Made by a program: the position numbers and the translations under genes | In this document: piece after piece, positions 36,007 through 45,297 of the stretch | How positions within the stretch are numbered: position 1 is the stretch's first letter | Layout: each line of letters opens with the position of its first letter | Origin: Acidobacteriota bacterium | GTDB taxonomy: Bacteria > Acidobacteriota > Blastocatellia > Pyrinomonadales > Pyrinomonadaceae | Length of the DNA stretch: 52,635 bases | Direction of reading: 5' to 3' | NCBI GenBank assembly: GCA_003222945.1 | Contig: QHXM01000080.1 | Location: forward strand, 1 to 52,635 | The notes under the pieces: generated by a model | The model's database searches: none | Told to the model about the DNA's origin: nothing | Seen by the model: only the letters and a program-made list of their open reading frames with translations

Positions 36007-37981
36007 TCAATGCTCAGACTCTTCCTCTTGCGGCATACTGCGATATAACCAACGGGGACGCACCGCGTATGAATCCTTCGACCCCTGATTAACAACACAC
36101 TGGCAGAATATATACTGTCCGAGATCGCTCCGGCGATGCTGTAGCAGAGGAACAACCGCATTGAGATGATTGCTTGCGCGGTCCTCCGCATTAACATCGG
36201 CTGTGAACATTACATTTACGTTGAATCCGTTTGCGTTGAGCAACTCTGTCAACTCCTGCTTTGTGTATTCGCGGTTGTGCCTGCCGTAAGCGCCGTAGCC
36301 TGAGTAGGGATCGTAGATGTTCTCTCCTGCAATTATCTTTCGCACGTTTTCCGTGCGCGCAACGTTTGGCGTAGTCAAAACTAAAATCCCGCCCGGTTTC
36401 AAAACTCTTCTAATCTCCACGAGAGCGTGAACAGGGTCGGAAAGTAGATGCTCTATGATTTCGCAGAAGAGGACAACGTCGAAGGAATCATCTTCATAGG
36501 GAAACGCGTCCTCTTCGATATTGAACTGCCTGAAAGAATAGTCAACGACTTCACCAGTCTGATGAACGGCGACCTTCTGCGTCCCTTCGCGCGAAGAGTT
36601 GTCGAAGAAGTTTGCAAGGTGAAGCTCTGCGTCGCGGAATTTTGAGAGAAGCGTTGTGGTGAAGTAAGGATTTGCGCCCAACTCAAGAATCGTTTGCCCG
36701 GAACGCTCCGGCACAAGTCCGAGCGTATAGATGAAACGTTTGAAATCTGCCCGGACGTAATTCTTCAACTCTTCGACAGGACCGTCTTCGACCTGAACGG
36801 AAAGGAGCATTTCGCGCAACTCCTGTTCGGACCAGCCACGTGGAAGCGGCAAGGCAGTCGAATCGTAAAAATCGTAAAGCGGCGTCGGGGCAGTCTGCGC
36901 TCTCTCTCTGATTTTAGGCAGCGAAGCAGTCTGCATTTGAGTCGAAGCAAAATGGCTGGACTCTACTCCATCTTCATGCGGCGTCGGGCATGACTCTACA
37001 GCTTCGATTAGAGACGCGCGTATCTTTTCGGGCACGAACCTGTTGACGACATACTCCCTCCCAAGCTTGCCCATACGCTCTCTCTCGCTTTCATTCGACA
37101 ACATCTCATAGAGGCGCGCAGCAAAGCTCTCGTAATCGGAATAGATCAATCCGCCGCCGCTCTCTTTGACGTGGTCCGTCAGAACGTCGGACTTAGCGGT
37201 CACGAGCGCGGGTGTAGCCTGCGCCATCGCTTCCAGAGTTACTATGCTGAAACTCTCCTTGCCGGAAGGCATGACGTAAAGGAGCGCGCCTGCCATCAGG
37301 CTGAACTTCTCTTCAGCCGAAACGAAGCCGCGAAAATCTATGTCAGGATGAGAGGGCACGGGAACGTAGATTAACTCCCAGTCTTCGCTCCGCGTCCGTC
37401 AACCAGATCAACGAGTGCGCTCGGTGCGCCGCGTGTTTATAGACGGAGAGATATGCTGGCTGCTCGTTGTGAAGAGTCGGAGCAAAGAGAGCGCGCCCTG
37501 CCGGAATCTCAAGCTGCGAGAAGTAGGCCGTTGGGTAAAGGTATGTGACGACGATTATGCTTCGGTAATCTGTCCAATGATCTCTTACAAATTTTATGAG
37601 CGAGTCGGAGTAAGGACCAATGCGGCGGACCAACTCTTCCTGAAGCGGTATGCTCCAGGGGATATGTTTCGCCGCGCCGTCGGGCGCGCTGTGTCTTCCA
37701 CAGCCGAAGCGGTCAAAATCCTGTAGCATCCGCGTGAAAATCTCAGTCCTGTACGGGCTATAGCCAAGGTCCACGTGAAAGCGCCTGACGTTTACGCCTT
37801 CTCTCTCCTCCGTACCTTCCGGCAGAACGTTCGTCCAGTAAGCAGCATCAACGGCTGTCGTGGTGAGCACATCAACCTCGTATTCATCTTTGAGAAGAGA
37901 AGCATACTGCCACGCAAGAGCCTCGGAGCCTCCGACGATTGTTTCATGACAACGCTGCACGATTATGGCGACCTTCGTCAT
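36007..37981 (-). pseudogene. GT4 glycosyltransferase fused to a class I methyltransferase, frameshifted with missing block
   Basis: The N-terminal frame from ATG 37981 (overlapping the previous stop by 4 bases) has VAIIVQRCHETIVGGSEALA and a Rossmann domain ending HSLIWLTDAERRL. Near 37375 the frame changes to WELIYVPVPSHPDIDFRGFV, SAEEKFSLMAGA and the donor site VMPSGKESFSIVTLEAMAQA of GT4 enzymes. The start of the second Rossmann domain is missing. After a linker of about 90 residues comes a SAM methyltransferase (TILELGANPYFTTTLL, FDVVLFCEIIEHLLSDPVHA, VEIRRVLKPGGILVLTTPN). A natural glycosyltransferase-methyltransferase fusion would couple sugar addition to methylation of the same chain. 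The fusion point lies within a single frame, so it is not caused by the frameshift. The shift itself is probably an assembly fault. Confidence 0.8.
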
Positions 37982-39069
37982 AAAAGATTTCCGATGGCTT
38001 TAAGAAATTCCGCTTCTATCTTACGGTTCGTGAAATTCTCTTCATAACGTCTCAGTCCCATTCGGCCAAGAGCGCACGCCGTCTCTCTTTCCTTAACAAT
38101 CGCGTTGACGGATTCCGCCAGAAGATAAGGGTCGCGCTCCGTCCAGACAAGTCCTACGCCGTCAACCGTGCCGGGAATTGCAGACGAGCCGTAAGCGACG
38201 ATAGGAACTTTCATAGACATCGCTTCGACCAGAGGAACACAGAAGCCTTCGTGCTCGCTAGTTATCATGAAGACATCTGCCAGAGAGTAATAAGCCTTGA
38301 GCGCGTGGTCCGAAACTCCGCCCGCGAAAACCACCGCGTCCTCCACCTTCAAGTATCTGGCTATCGCGCGCAAGCCAGTGGCGTAAACTTCAAGGCGCGG
38401 GTCTTCTTTGCCGACGATGAAGAGACGGCTCGCGGGGTTATAGTCTAAATGATAAGCTGCGAAGGCTTCGATCAAGGCTGGATGGCCTTTGTGCGGAGAG
38501 ATGCGACCGACCATTAGAATGTTCGTCCTGTCATCCTCGTAAGCTTCTAAAATTCTGTGGTCCGCTTCGACGTTGGCGAGACGATCAATGTGGTGAAAGG
38601 GCGGGACTACATAACTTCTGCTCTCATCAACGCCTTCGTCCAACAACTCACGTTCGTTATACGCGGACGCGGACATGTATATGTCGCAGTTAGCCGCAGC
38701 TATCAGCTTCAACTGCGCACGTCCTTCCAAGCACATGCGCGCGAGGTCTTTGTTGAACTTTAGGAAGAACTCCGGCGGCGTGACGTTGTGATACTTGATG
38801 GCGATGCGGCACGGCAAGTCTCTGAGAAGGTCAAGGCCGAAATCCCAGCCTCTCGAATAATGGTAGATGAGCAGGTCCGACGGACTCTTTAGAAAGCTGG
38901 CTATTTTATCCGCAGGCCAGATTTTATATTCATCAACAGAAGCCCACCCTTCGGCGTAGAGTCTGGTGTTGTGGCCGCGCGCACTTAAAACCTCGTACAT
39001 CCCGAGCGCGTCGTTGCCGACGGCATCGCCGGTCGTAAGGCTCGGAGTTAAGATGGCAATTCGGGTCAT
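37978..39069 (-). CDS. GT4 glycosyltransferase (tandem paralogue b)
   Basis: About 363 residues from ATG 39069; a TTG at 39102 would overlap the upstream stop by 4 bases and is a serious alternative. Core motifs are TRIAILTPSLTTGDAVGNDA, LLIYHYSRGWDFGLDLL, KYHNVTPPEFF, ILMVGRISPHKGHPALIEAF and EHEGFCVPLVEAMSMKVPIV (donor-phosphate/EX7E region). It is clearly related to the next upstream gene (39099-40214), with the same order of motifs and about the same length, so the two arose by tandem duplication. It likely adds one sugar of the O-chain repeat. The stop overlaps the ATG of the GT4-methyltransferase gene. Confidence 0.87.
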   Translation of the reverse strand: MTRIAILTPSLTTGDAVGNDALGMYEVLSARGHNTRLYAEGWASVDEYKIWPADKIASFLKSPSDLLIYHYSRGWDFGLDLLRDLPCRIAIKYHNVTPPEFFLKFNKDLARMCLEGRAQLKLIAAANCDIYMSASAYNERELLDEGVDESRSYVVPPFHHIDRLANVEADHRILEAYEDDRTNILMVGRISPHKGHPALIEAFAAYHLDYNPASRLFIVGKEDPRLEVYATGLRAIARYLKVEDAVVFAGGVSDHALKAYYSLADVFMITSEHEGFCVPLVEAMSMKVPIVAYGSSAIPGTVDGVGLVWTERDPYLLAESVNAIVKERETACALGRMGLRRYEENFTNRKIEAEFLKAIGNLL

Positions 39070-39098
39070 CGCTTGATCGTTATGAAGATGGTTCGGAA

Positions 39099-40214
39099 TC
39101 AATCTACGCTAATATTGCTTAATGCTTTGAACAACTCCAACTCGATCTTCTCGTTCGTGAAATTCTGCTCGTAGCGTTGCCAGCCCTTCATCCCGAAAGA
39201 TACGTTCAAGGTTTCATCCCGTATAAGGCGATCAAAGGTTTCAGCCATCAGGCGAGGATTATGCTCTTTCAAAACAACGCCAGCTTTGCCAATGGTCGCA
39301 GGGATCGCAGAAGAAGCGTAAGCAACGACGGGCAGTTTCATAGACATGGCTTCGACGACGGGCACGCAAAAACCTTCGTGCTCGCTCGCAATCGCAAAGA
39401 TGCTTGAGAGCAGGTAATAAGCTTTCAGTTCATGGTCGGAAGCCTCGCCTATGAAGCACACTGATTCTTCTTCGTCCGGCAACATGATGGATACAATCTC
39501 GCGCAGGCGCTCCGAATAAGGCAGAAACGCCTCTTCCTCTTTCCCTACGATAAAGAGTCGGCTGTCAGGGTTGTGATTGCGATGGTAATCTGCGAAGGCT
39601 TCGATCAAAAAGGGATGGCCTTTGTGCGGCGCGACGCGTCCAACCATGAGGATGTTCGCTCTGCCGTCTCTGTATTTGTCCAGCACCTGAAGGTCAGCTT
39701 CAAGAGATTCCAGGCGATCAATATGATGAAAGGGCGGGACGACTGATGCTTTGTCTTCCGCGACGCCTTCGAGCAGCAGGTCCGTGCGGTTGTACTCCGA
39801 GTCGGTAAGATAAATGTCGCAGCCAGCGTGCGCAATCTCTCTCAACTCAAAACGTCCGGCGCGACATCTCTCTTCGTGCCAGGGGCTGATGCCTATAAAA
39901 AATTCCGGCGGCGTGACGTTGTGATACTTAATAGCGGTTCGACATTCGACCGAGCGCAACAACTCCAACCCCTGATTCCATCCGATTGAGTAGTGATAGA
40001 TGAGAAGGTCCGCCTCGTTAGTAAGAAAATCTTTGATCTCGCGTATGCTGTTAACTTCTGTCGCGGTCAGGTCAGAGCTTCCAGAGAAGATGCGCGCACG
40101 AAGTCCTGCGCGTTCAATCGCTCTTGCCATGCCTAAAACGTCGTTGCTTACGGCATCGCCATTCGACAGATGAGAAGTCACGACCGCAATGCGGTTCAAA
40201 GGAAGATTCGGCAC
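39099..40214 (-). CDS. GT4 glycosyltransferase (tandem paralogue a)
   Basis: 371 residues from GTG 40214; a TTG five codons later would align better with the paralogue. Motifs run in order: RIAVVTSHLSNGDAVSNDVL, LLIYHYSIGWNQGLELL, KYHNVTPPEFFIG, ILMVGRVAPHKGHPFLIEAF, RLFIVGKEEEAF and EHEGFCVPVVEAMSMKLPVV. It belongs to the GT4 retaining glycosyltransferases. Upstream lies a 30-bp perfect palindrome that separates it from the methyltransferase gene. Shared motif spacing with 37978-39069 indicates duplication followed by divergence, probably toward different acceptors. Confidence 0.87.
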   Translation of the reverse strand: MPNLPLNRIAVVTSHLSNGDAVSNDVLGMARAIERAGLRARIFSGSSDLTATEVNSIREIKDFLTNEADLLIYHYSIGWNQGLELLRSVECRTAIKYHNVTPPEFFIGISPWHEERCRAGRFELREIAHAGCDIYLTDSEYNRTDLLLEGVAEDKASVVPPFHHIDRLESLEADLQVLDKYRDGRANILMVGRVAPHKGHPFLIEAFADYHRNHNPDSRLFIVGKEEEAFLPYSERLREIVSIMLPDEEESVCFIGEASDHELKAYYLLSSIFAIASEHEGFCVPVVEAMSMKLPVVAYASSAIPATIGKAGVVLKEHNPRLMAETFDRLIRDETLNVSFGMKGWQRYEQNFTNEKIELELFKALSNISVD

Positions 40215-40230
40215 AGGTTAATTGTTAGAA

Positions 40231-40355
40231 ATTAGCCACAGAGACACAGAGGCACAGAGAAGAATTTGAGATAAGAAATTTGAAATCTCAAAGCTGCTAT
40301 ATGATATTGCATATCTTCTATCTTCTCTCTGTGCCTCTGTGTCTCTGTGGCTAAT
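40231..40355. repeat. Intergenic inverted repeat, CCACAGAG family, copy 3
   Basis: A perfect 30-bp stem pairs 40231-40260 (beginning ATTAGCCACAGAGACACAGA) with 40326-40355. Inside are a smaller stem TTTGAGAT / ATCTCAAA and an AT-rich tip. It interrupts the minus-strand polysaccharide operon between the methyltransferase and a GT4 gene. Confidence 0.97.
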
Positions 40356-40392
40356 CTTAGTTCCTAAGCAGTAATGATGAAATTCAAAGATG

Positions 40393-41958
40393 TTACGAGG
40401 CTTTATGGCCTATCACTGCGAAGTCGCGCGGGCTGTAGAACCAACTGTCCAAAGCCTGCGAGATTTCGCTTCCGTCTTTGAACGGGCTGCCCGGTGGCGG
40501 ATTAAGATATTCGACTCTCGTATCATGAAAGCCCCGCCGGCTCATTATGAATTGAATGGTTTCGGGAAAGAGAGGCTTCAGGTGCGTCGGGTCTGAATAG
40601 AAGTTACACGCGCCCACGACCAGATTCTTCGGATTCGGCGTCTCGAAAATGACCAGACCATTGGGCCTGAGCGTTCTCTTTATCTCGTCAAGCAATTCAA
40701 CAAAAGTTTCAAACGAGAGATGCTCTATAAGGTGAAAGCCCGTCACGGCGTTAAGCGTCGCGGCGGAAAGTCCGCGCAGATACCGCAGCGCGTCCCGTTC
40801 AATCACTTCCAAATTGCGACTGCGGACCTGCTCGCAGAGCGCACCATTAATCTCAAGACCACGCGCTTCAATCCCTTCTTCCTTTAGAAGCTCAAGCCAC
40901 TCGCCCCGACCGCAGCCTACGTCCAAAACATCCCGGCTTATTCCGGCGGACTTGAAGAGGGGAAGATAGAACCTCAAACCCTCCTTGATCTCTTCGCGGC
41001 TTCCGCGAAAGTTTTCAGTGAACGAAGCGAGCAGATCATCCAGCCTTGATCCGTCAGTTGAAATCAGTTCGTCCACCAGCGAAGACGATGCCTCTGCCTT
41101 CGATGTTTTATTGAATTGAAGAAGTCTTGCTGTAAGCTCATCCCTGAGTTTGCTTATATGTCCGATAATCTCTCTCTGCTCACGCCACAGGCTAAGGGCT
41201 TGCTGTTGTTGCAACTCTGCCAGCTTTCTATGTTCCTCTCTAAGCTCTTCTCTCTGCCGCTCCAATGCTTGACGATGCTCTTCGGCGACCTGCTCAATTT
41301 TCCGCGATAGAGATTCAGAGACTTGACGCGAGAAAGTTTCTGCGGCGCGAAAGTTTGTATGGCCTAGTTGATTCATGTGACCAGCAAGCCGCTCTGCTTG
41401 TGCAGTCGCGTACTCTTCAAACTGGCGCTGGCTGCGAATCATAGAGGGTAAGCGAAGGACTCCGACTATCATCTCAAGCAGGTAGCCCAGAACGGGCACG
41501 CGGTAAAGTTTACGAACGGCGGCGGGGCGCGCGAGTCCATCTATCTGCACATTCATGCTTCTGCCTTCGGGCGAGTAGCGAAGAGCCGCCAGAACGTCGA
41601 TCTTATTGAAACGACCGCTACGCAGTTTTTCCAGAAGCCCTTCGAGTCCAGGCCCATCAGGCTCGCGCTTGAGAATCGCGCGATAAGCGTTCCAGATAAA
41701 GATGTGATCGTGATATTTGAGAAGATCGTTGACGTGATAATGATCGTCGGCGCTTGAAACAAACTCCGCCTGCAATCTTATCGGCGACAACTCCGCAGGC
41801 TTATCTTGGACATCCACAGGATTTGAGAGAAGACTTTCCAACTCTATTGAAACATCCGGCAGAGACTTTCTTCCTTCGGCCTCGCGCTTTGCGACAGCCG
41901 CGCGTATGTCTGCAATCAACTGCGCTACGTCAATCTCGGAATCTATGGTCTCTGCCAT
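40393..41958 (-). CDS. DUF4214 / coiled-coil / SAM-methyltransferase protein, possible O-chain terminator
   Basis: 521 residues from ATG 41958, with AGG about 9 bases upstream. Residues about 65-140 form a short DUF4214-like unit (WNAYRAILKREPDGPGLEGL, FNKIDVLAALRYSPEG). Residues about 185-320 form a long Gln/Glu/Arg-rich coiled coil (EEHRQALERQREELREEHRK, LAELQQQQALSL). The C-terminal 180 residues are a class I methyltransferase: RDVLDVGCGRGEWLELLKEE (SAM-binding motif I), GLEINGALCEQV, VTGFHLIEHLSFETFVELLD and GLVIFETPNPKNL. In ABC-exported O-antigens, WbdD-type proteins end the chain by methylation and measure its length with a coiled coil. This gene sits 13 bases after wzt, which makes that role attractive, but there is no kinase domain. 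Function is inferred. Confidence 0.82.
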   Translation of the reverse strand: MAETIDSEIDVAQLIADIRAAVAKREAEGRKSLPDVSIELESLLSNPVDVQDKPAELSPIRLQAEFVSSADDHYHVNDLLKYHDHIFIWNAYRAILKREPDGPGLEGLLEKLRSGRFNKIDVLAALRYSPEGRSMNVQIDGLARPAAVRKLYRVPVLGYLLEMIVGVLRLPSMIRSQRQFEEYATAQAERLAGHMNQLGHTNFRAAETFSRQVSESLSRKIEQVAEEHRQALERQREELREEHRKLAELQQQQALSLWREQREIIGHISKLRDELTARLLQFNKTSKAEASSSLVDELISTDGSRLDDLLASFTENFRGSREEIKEGLRFYLPLFKSAGISRDVLDVGCGRGEWLELLKEEGIEARGLEINGALCEQVRSRNLEVIERDALRYLRGLSAATLNAVTGFHLIEHLSFETFVELLDEIKRTLRPNGLVIFETPNPKNLVVGACNFYSDPTHLKPLFPETIQFIMSRRGFHDTRVEYLNPPPGSPFKDGSEISQALDSWFYSPRDFAVIGHKAS

Positions 41959-41971
41959 AAACTTTACCTGC

Positions 41972-43267
41972 TTACACTTTCGCACTCTCGCGTTCCGCAC
42001 GCAGAGCGAGCCGCCTTGTTGTAACGCTGGCATTCAGATTGGCTACGCCGTCAATGCCCACAGGACTCATCACGCGGAAGAAGAGGCAATCGTCCACCCA
42101 ATCGAAACTCACGCCGCTCGCGCTATGAACGGCGGCAGTGATTGAGAACTCGCCGACACCCAGCCAGCAGTTAAATGTGAAAGTTGCTTCTACGACCACG
42201 CCTTCCGCCACGCGACCGAAGTAGGATTGTTGAATCTCTGTGTTCGTCCCGTAGATGTGAATGCCGTGGCGGTCACGAATCAGGAATCCGCAGACGGGAT
42301 CGTTCTCTTCGGCGTTCAGGCGTGCGCGAACACGAACCATCACGCTTTCACCCGTCTCCACGAATTCAACTGGTTGTCGTGCGGCGTTCAATAGCTCGAC
42401 GCTCAGAATCTCTGCCGTGCGGTCTCCATGCCGATAAGTATAGTTGAGCGGACGGAAGCTTTCATCAAGCACGTCCAACTCTTCCGCTTCGTCTGCTCTT
42501 GTCGCAACCAGACGTTTGGTCTCGTAATCGTGCTGGCGCGACATAATGATCTTCTGATAGCGATTCAGAACGTCCGATGGTTTGCCGTCCGATTCCAGCC
42601 TTCCTGCGTTGAAGAGAATTGCGCGCGTGCAAAGAGCGCGAATCGTGTGCGGGTCGTGCGAGACGAAGAGAATGGTTGCGCCCCCTTCCTGCATCTCTTT
42701 AATTCTTCTGAGGCAGCGATGTTGAAAGACTGCGTCGCCAACCGCCAGAGCTTCGTCAACGATAAGTATCTGCGGCTCTGCGCTCACAGCTATGGCGAAG
42801 GCAAGGCGCACGTACATGCCGCTCGAATATGTCTTGACGGGCTGCTCTACGAAATCGCCGATCTCCGCGAAACGTTTTATTTCGGGCAGACGCGCCTCAA
42901 TCTCGCTCTTTGAAAAGCCCAGAAGCGCAGCGTTCAGGTATATATTCTCTATGCCCGTAAACTCAGGATTGAAACCTGCGCCAAGCTCAAGCAACGCGGC
43001 AATGCGCCCCTCGTGATGAACCTCGCCGTGCGTAGGCTCAAGCGTGCCCGTGACGATCTGTAGAAGAGTTGATTTACCCGAACCGTTCGGACCGATGATG
43101 CCTGTCGTAGTTCCCGTCTCAACCTCAAACGTCACGTCACGCAAAGCCCAGAACTCACGGTGACGCTTCCAGCGCCCGCGCGTCAGAGACTCCTTCAGAC
43201 GGTCGCCCGGATGGTCATAGATGCGATACTGCTTGGAAACATTTTCGACGCGCAGAGCAACTGGCAT
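41972..43267 (-). CDS. wzt: O-antigen ABC transporter ATP-binding protein Wzt
   Basis: 431 residues. The NBD has Walker A IIGPNGSGKSTLLQI, Q-loop region RIAALLELGAGFNPEFTGIE (the ELG..GF.P signature of polysaccharide ABC ATPases), signature KTYSSGMYVRLAFAIA, Walker B ILIVDEALAVGD and H-loop LFVSHD. A C-terminal domain of about 170 residues follows (GDRTAEILSVELLNA, VCGFLIRDRHGIHIYGTNTE, GVGEFSITAAVHSA), the carbohydrate-binding Wzt-C type that recognises the capped end of the O-chain. This type of Wzt works with chain terminators such as WbdD. Its permease Wzm is encoded divergently at 45298 rather than next to it, an uncommon arrangement. Confidence 0.93.
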   Translation of the reverse strand: MPVALRVENVSKQYRIYDHPGDRLKESLTRGRWKRHREFWALRDVTFEVETGTTTGIIGPNGSGKSTLLQIVTGTLEPTHGEVHHEGRIAALLELGAGFNPEFTGIENIYLNAALLGFSKSEIEARLPEIKRFAEIGDFVEQPVKTYSSGMYVRLAFAIAVSAEPQILIVDEALAVGDAVFQHRCLRRIKEMQEGGATILFVSHDPHTIRALCTRAILFNAGRLESDGKPSDVLNRYQKIIMSRQHDYETKRLVATRADEAEELDVLDESFRPLNYTYRHGDRTAEILSVELLNAARQPVEFVETGESVMVRVRARLNAEENDPVCGFLIRDRHGIHIYGTNTEIQQSYFGRVAEGVVVEATFTFNCWLGVGEFSITAAVHSASGVSFDWVDDCLFFRVMSPVGIDGVANLNASVTTRRLALRAERESAKV

Positions 43268-43276
43268 GACGGAAAG

Positions 43277-44299
43277 CTACATTAGAAGAGCGTTGAGTGA
43301 CAAGCTTGTATCGACAATCCAAGCCTCAATCAAATCCAACTCCTCATTTCCAACCAACTCCATCCTGACAAGCTCCTCGTAGCAGATTCGCAGGTTGTCG
43401 TTCAACTTATCGAGTCCCTTTCCTAAAGGCAGCTTGTCTAGAGCTTCACAGATGCGGCTGTTGTTCAAGTAGCCTGGAACTTCGTCTTTGAAATCGCGCA
43501 CTAGATCGTGCTCGTTGCGCTCCTGCCGCATGGTCGGCTCGTGGAAGAGAATCGCCCAGTCGTTAGCCCATGCGATGCGCTGCGCTACAAAACTGCGCCA
43601 GATGTCTGTCATGCGAAAGGAGCAGTGGGCTGGAAGATAAAGTAGTGGGAATGCGTCGCGCCACCAGGCTGTGTTCTGACTGTTGAATGGCGAGAGGGAG
43701 CGCGAGCGCAAGGCTACGCGCCGGTCCTTTCTGAAGGATTGCGGAAGCGGCAATGTCAAGCGATAGATTGCGTCAACGTCCGGGTTCTCGTCCGTCAGAC
43801 CTTGCTGAATCGGGCAATCAATCTCTTCAGTCGTGAGTGATTCAAATTGAGGAATCCACGCGTGTATCTTATCTAGCGGCAGACCGCGCGGCCATAGATT
43901 CGCGTCCGTAAAATAGCGATAGACGTTGATCCAGCCAACGTTCGAGATTGATTTTACGGATTGACTAAGCTCGCGCTCTTTCCAGAAATCTTCGGTCGGA
44001 ATGTTGTCGTCGTCAGTCTCAAGAATCACCCCAGCGCCATCGCGCATCGCCAGCAGATAGCCTATGTTCTTTCGCGCGTAATGTCTGGTCGGACACTTTT
44101 CGGCAAAGCGGAAGGGAAGTGCGCGTTGCTCCGAAAGACTATAGAAGCGGCAGCCCTCCAACTCGAAACGCGTCGGGCTTGCCTCATCGCCTATAACGAA
44201 AAAGTCCAAGCCATATTCAAGACACCCTCGCGCGAGCGATTGCAAGACAGCGTTTGGCTTCGCTATCGAGGTGACAACAAGAGCGATCTTGTCTTTCAT
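43277..44299 (-). CDS. STELLO-like glycosyltransferase (DUF288)
   Basis: 340 residues from ATG 44299; the frame is open to 44341. The start IALVVTSIAKPNAVLQSLAR, then FYSLSEQRALPFRFAEKCP and YARKNIGYLLAMRDGAGVIL lead to ETDDDNIPTEDFW, an acidic cluster where GT-A enzymes bind a metal and the nucleotide-sugar. Later come WINVYRYFTDANLWPRGLPL and FNSQNTAWWRDAFPLLYLPA. This matches the STELLO/DUF288 family, best known from plant Golgi proteins; bacterial members occur in polysaccharide loci. A glycosyl-transfer role is likely but unproven. The gene is 9 bases before wzt and clearly in its operon. Confidence 0.78.
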   Translation of the reverse strand: MKDKIALVVTSIAKPNAVLQSLARGCLEYGLDFFVIGDEASPTRFELEGCRFYSLSEQRALPFRFAEKCPTRHYARKNIGYLLAMRDGAGVILETDDDNIPTEDFWKERELSQSVKSISNVGWINVYRYFTDANLWPRGLPLDKIHAWIPQFESLTTEEIDCPIQQGLTDENPDVDAIYRLTLPLPQSFRKDRRVALRSRSLSPFNSQNTAWWRDAFPLLYLPAHCSFRMTDIWRSFVAQRIAWANDWAILFHEPTMRQERNEHDLVRDFKDEVPGYLNNSRICEALDKLPLGKGLDKLNDNLRICYEELVRMELVGNEELDLIEAWIVDTSLSLNALLM

Positions 44300-44308
44300 C
44301 TTAATTAC

Positions 44309-44363
44309 AGTGACGAGAGAGAAAGCGTTCCTGCCTGTCACTCTTCACTCTTCACTCGTTACT
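44309..44363. repeat. Short imperfect inverted repeat, GTGAAGAGTGA-type words
   Basis: AGTGACGAG (44309-44317) faces CTCGTTACT (44355-44363) with one mismatch; the right arm repeats CACTCTTCACTCTTCACTC. It fills the gap between the GT2 stop and the STELLO-like start on the minus strand. Confidence 0.65.
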
Positions 44364-44366
44364 GCC

Positions 44367-45125
44367 TTATAACTGCCTTTGCAATCGCAATCTAAACAAA
44401 CGCCAGAGATTGCTGAAAGAATCTTTGATAGCCGTGTTGCTTACGGGGTGGCTGGCGGCGCGATATTGAATTGGGACTTCCGTAATGCGCAAGTGTCTGC
44501 AATAGGCTTTAATCTCCGTCTGAAAAAATGGACCGCGCGAGCGAATACCTTTCTTTAGAATCTCGTAGAGCGCATCATGCTTGAACATCTCAAAGCCGCT
44601 CGTCATGTCTTTGAGCTTTGTGCCGAGCAGCAGGTTAGCCAAGATAGTTCCCCCGCGACTGATTATCTCCCGCTTCGCAGAACTCTCCGCGACCGAACCG
44701 CCTTTGCAGAACCGGCTGCCGAAGACGCAATCGTAACCTTCCAACATCTTCGAGAAGAACTGCGGGATGTCCGACGGCTGATGACTGAACCCTGCGTCCA
44801 TCTCAAGAATCCAATCGCAGTTTGCATGAAGAGCCTCGCGGTATCCGCGAACGTAAGCGTCAACGACGCTACTGTTCTCCGGCGACCAGATGACCGCAAG
44901 CTCCGGCCTAACATCTTTCAATTCGTCCAAAAGCTCGCGCGTTCTATCACGGCTCACGCGGTCCAGAATCGCAAAGAACGTGACCGACTTAAACCCCTCG
45001 CATTGATTCAGAACCGCATCAACAAACCGGACAACAGACTCCTCCTCATTCGCCATCGGACACACTATGCCCAGACTGATTTCACGAAGTCCAGAGCGAT
45101 CATCTATCTCGTCTGCGCTAACCAC
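44367..45125 (-). CDS. GT2-family glycosyltransferase (polyprenol-type)
   Basis: 252 residues from GTG 45125. GT-A core: LGIVCPMANEEESVVRFVDA, the nucleotide-binding Asp region VIWSPENSSVVDAYVRGYRE, and a metal-site region WILEMDAGFSHQPSDIPQFF. SRFCKGGSVAESSAKREIIS, LKDMTSGFEMFKHDALYEIL and FQTEIKAYCRHLRITEVPIQ are typical of dolichol-phosphate-mannose-synthase-like enzymes. It has no C-terminal membrane helices, so it resembles the short DPM1 form. It is the first gene of the minus-strand cluster; the divergent wzm starts about 170 bases away. Probably loads a lipid carrier or begins chain assembly. Confidence 0.85.
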   Translation of the reverse strand: MVSADEIDDRSGLREISLGIVCPMANEEESVVRFVDAVLNQCEGFKSVTFFAILDRVSRDRTRELLDELKDVRPELAVIWSPENSSVVDAYVRGYREALHANCDWILEMDAGFSHQPSDIPQFFSKMLEGYDCVFGSRFCKGGSVAESSAKREIISRGGTILANLLLGTKLKDMTSGFEMFKHDALYEILKKGIRSRGPFFQTEIKAYCRHLRITEVPIQYRAASHPVSNTAIKDSFSNLWRLFRLRLQRQL

Positions 45126-45165
45126 TCGATGAATGATAGGGAAAGAATTTGATATTGCAAACGAT

Positions 45166-45279
45166 GTCAGTGGTCAGTTGTCCGTCGTCGGTTGTTTCCA
45201 CTGCGTTAGGCAATCTGCTGAAGGATAAGCGTTCAACTAATTAAAGCGAACAACTGACGACTGACAACTGACCACTGAC
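45166..45279. repeat. Intergenic inverted repeat, CAGTGGTCAGTTGTC family
   Basis: A 31-bp stem with two mismatches pairs 45166-45196 (starting GTCAGTGGTCAGTTGTC) with 45249-45279. Both arms are tandem variants of the word CAGTTGT/CAGTGGT. It lies between the divergent GT2 and wzm genes, and its right arm overlaps the likely -35 region of wzm. Confidence 0.95.
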
Positions 45280-45291
45280 GACTGCTATAAT
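45261..45291 (+). promoter_or_regulatory. Possible wzm promoter giving a nearly leaderless transcript
   Basis: A perfect TATAAT (45286-45291) ends 6 bases before the wzm ATG. CTGACA (45261-45266) lies 19 bases upstream as a weak -35 inside the inverted repeat. No ribosome binding site fits between the -10 box and the ATG, so the mRNA would be leaderless or nearly so. Confidence 0.45.
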
Positions 45292-45297
45292 CACAAC

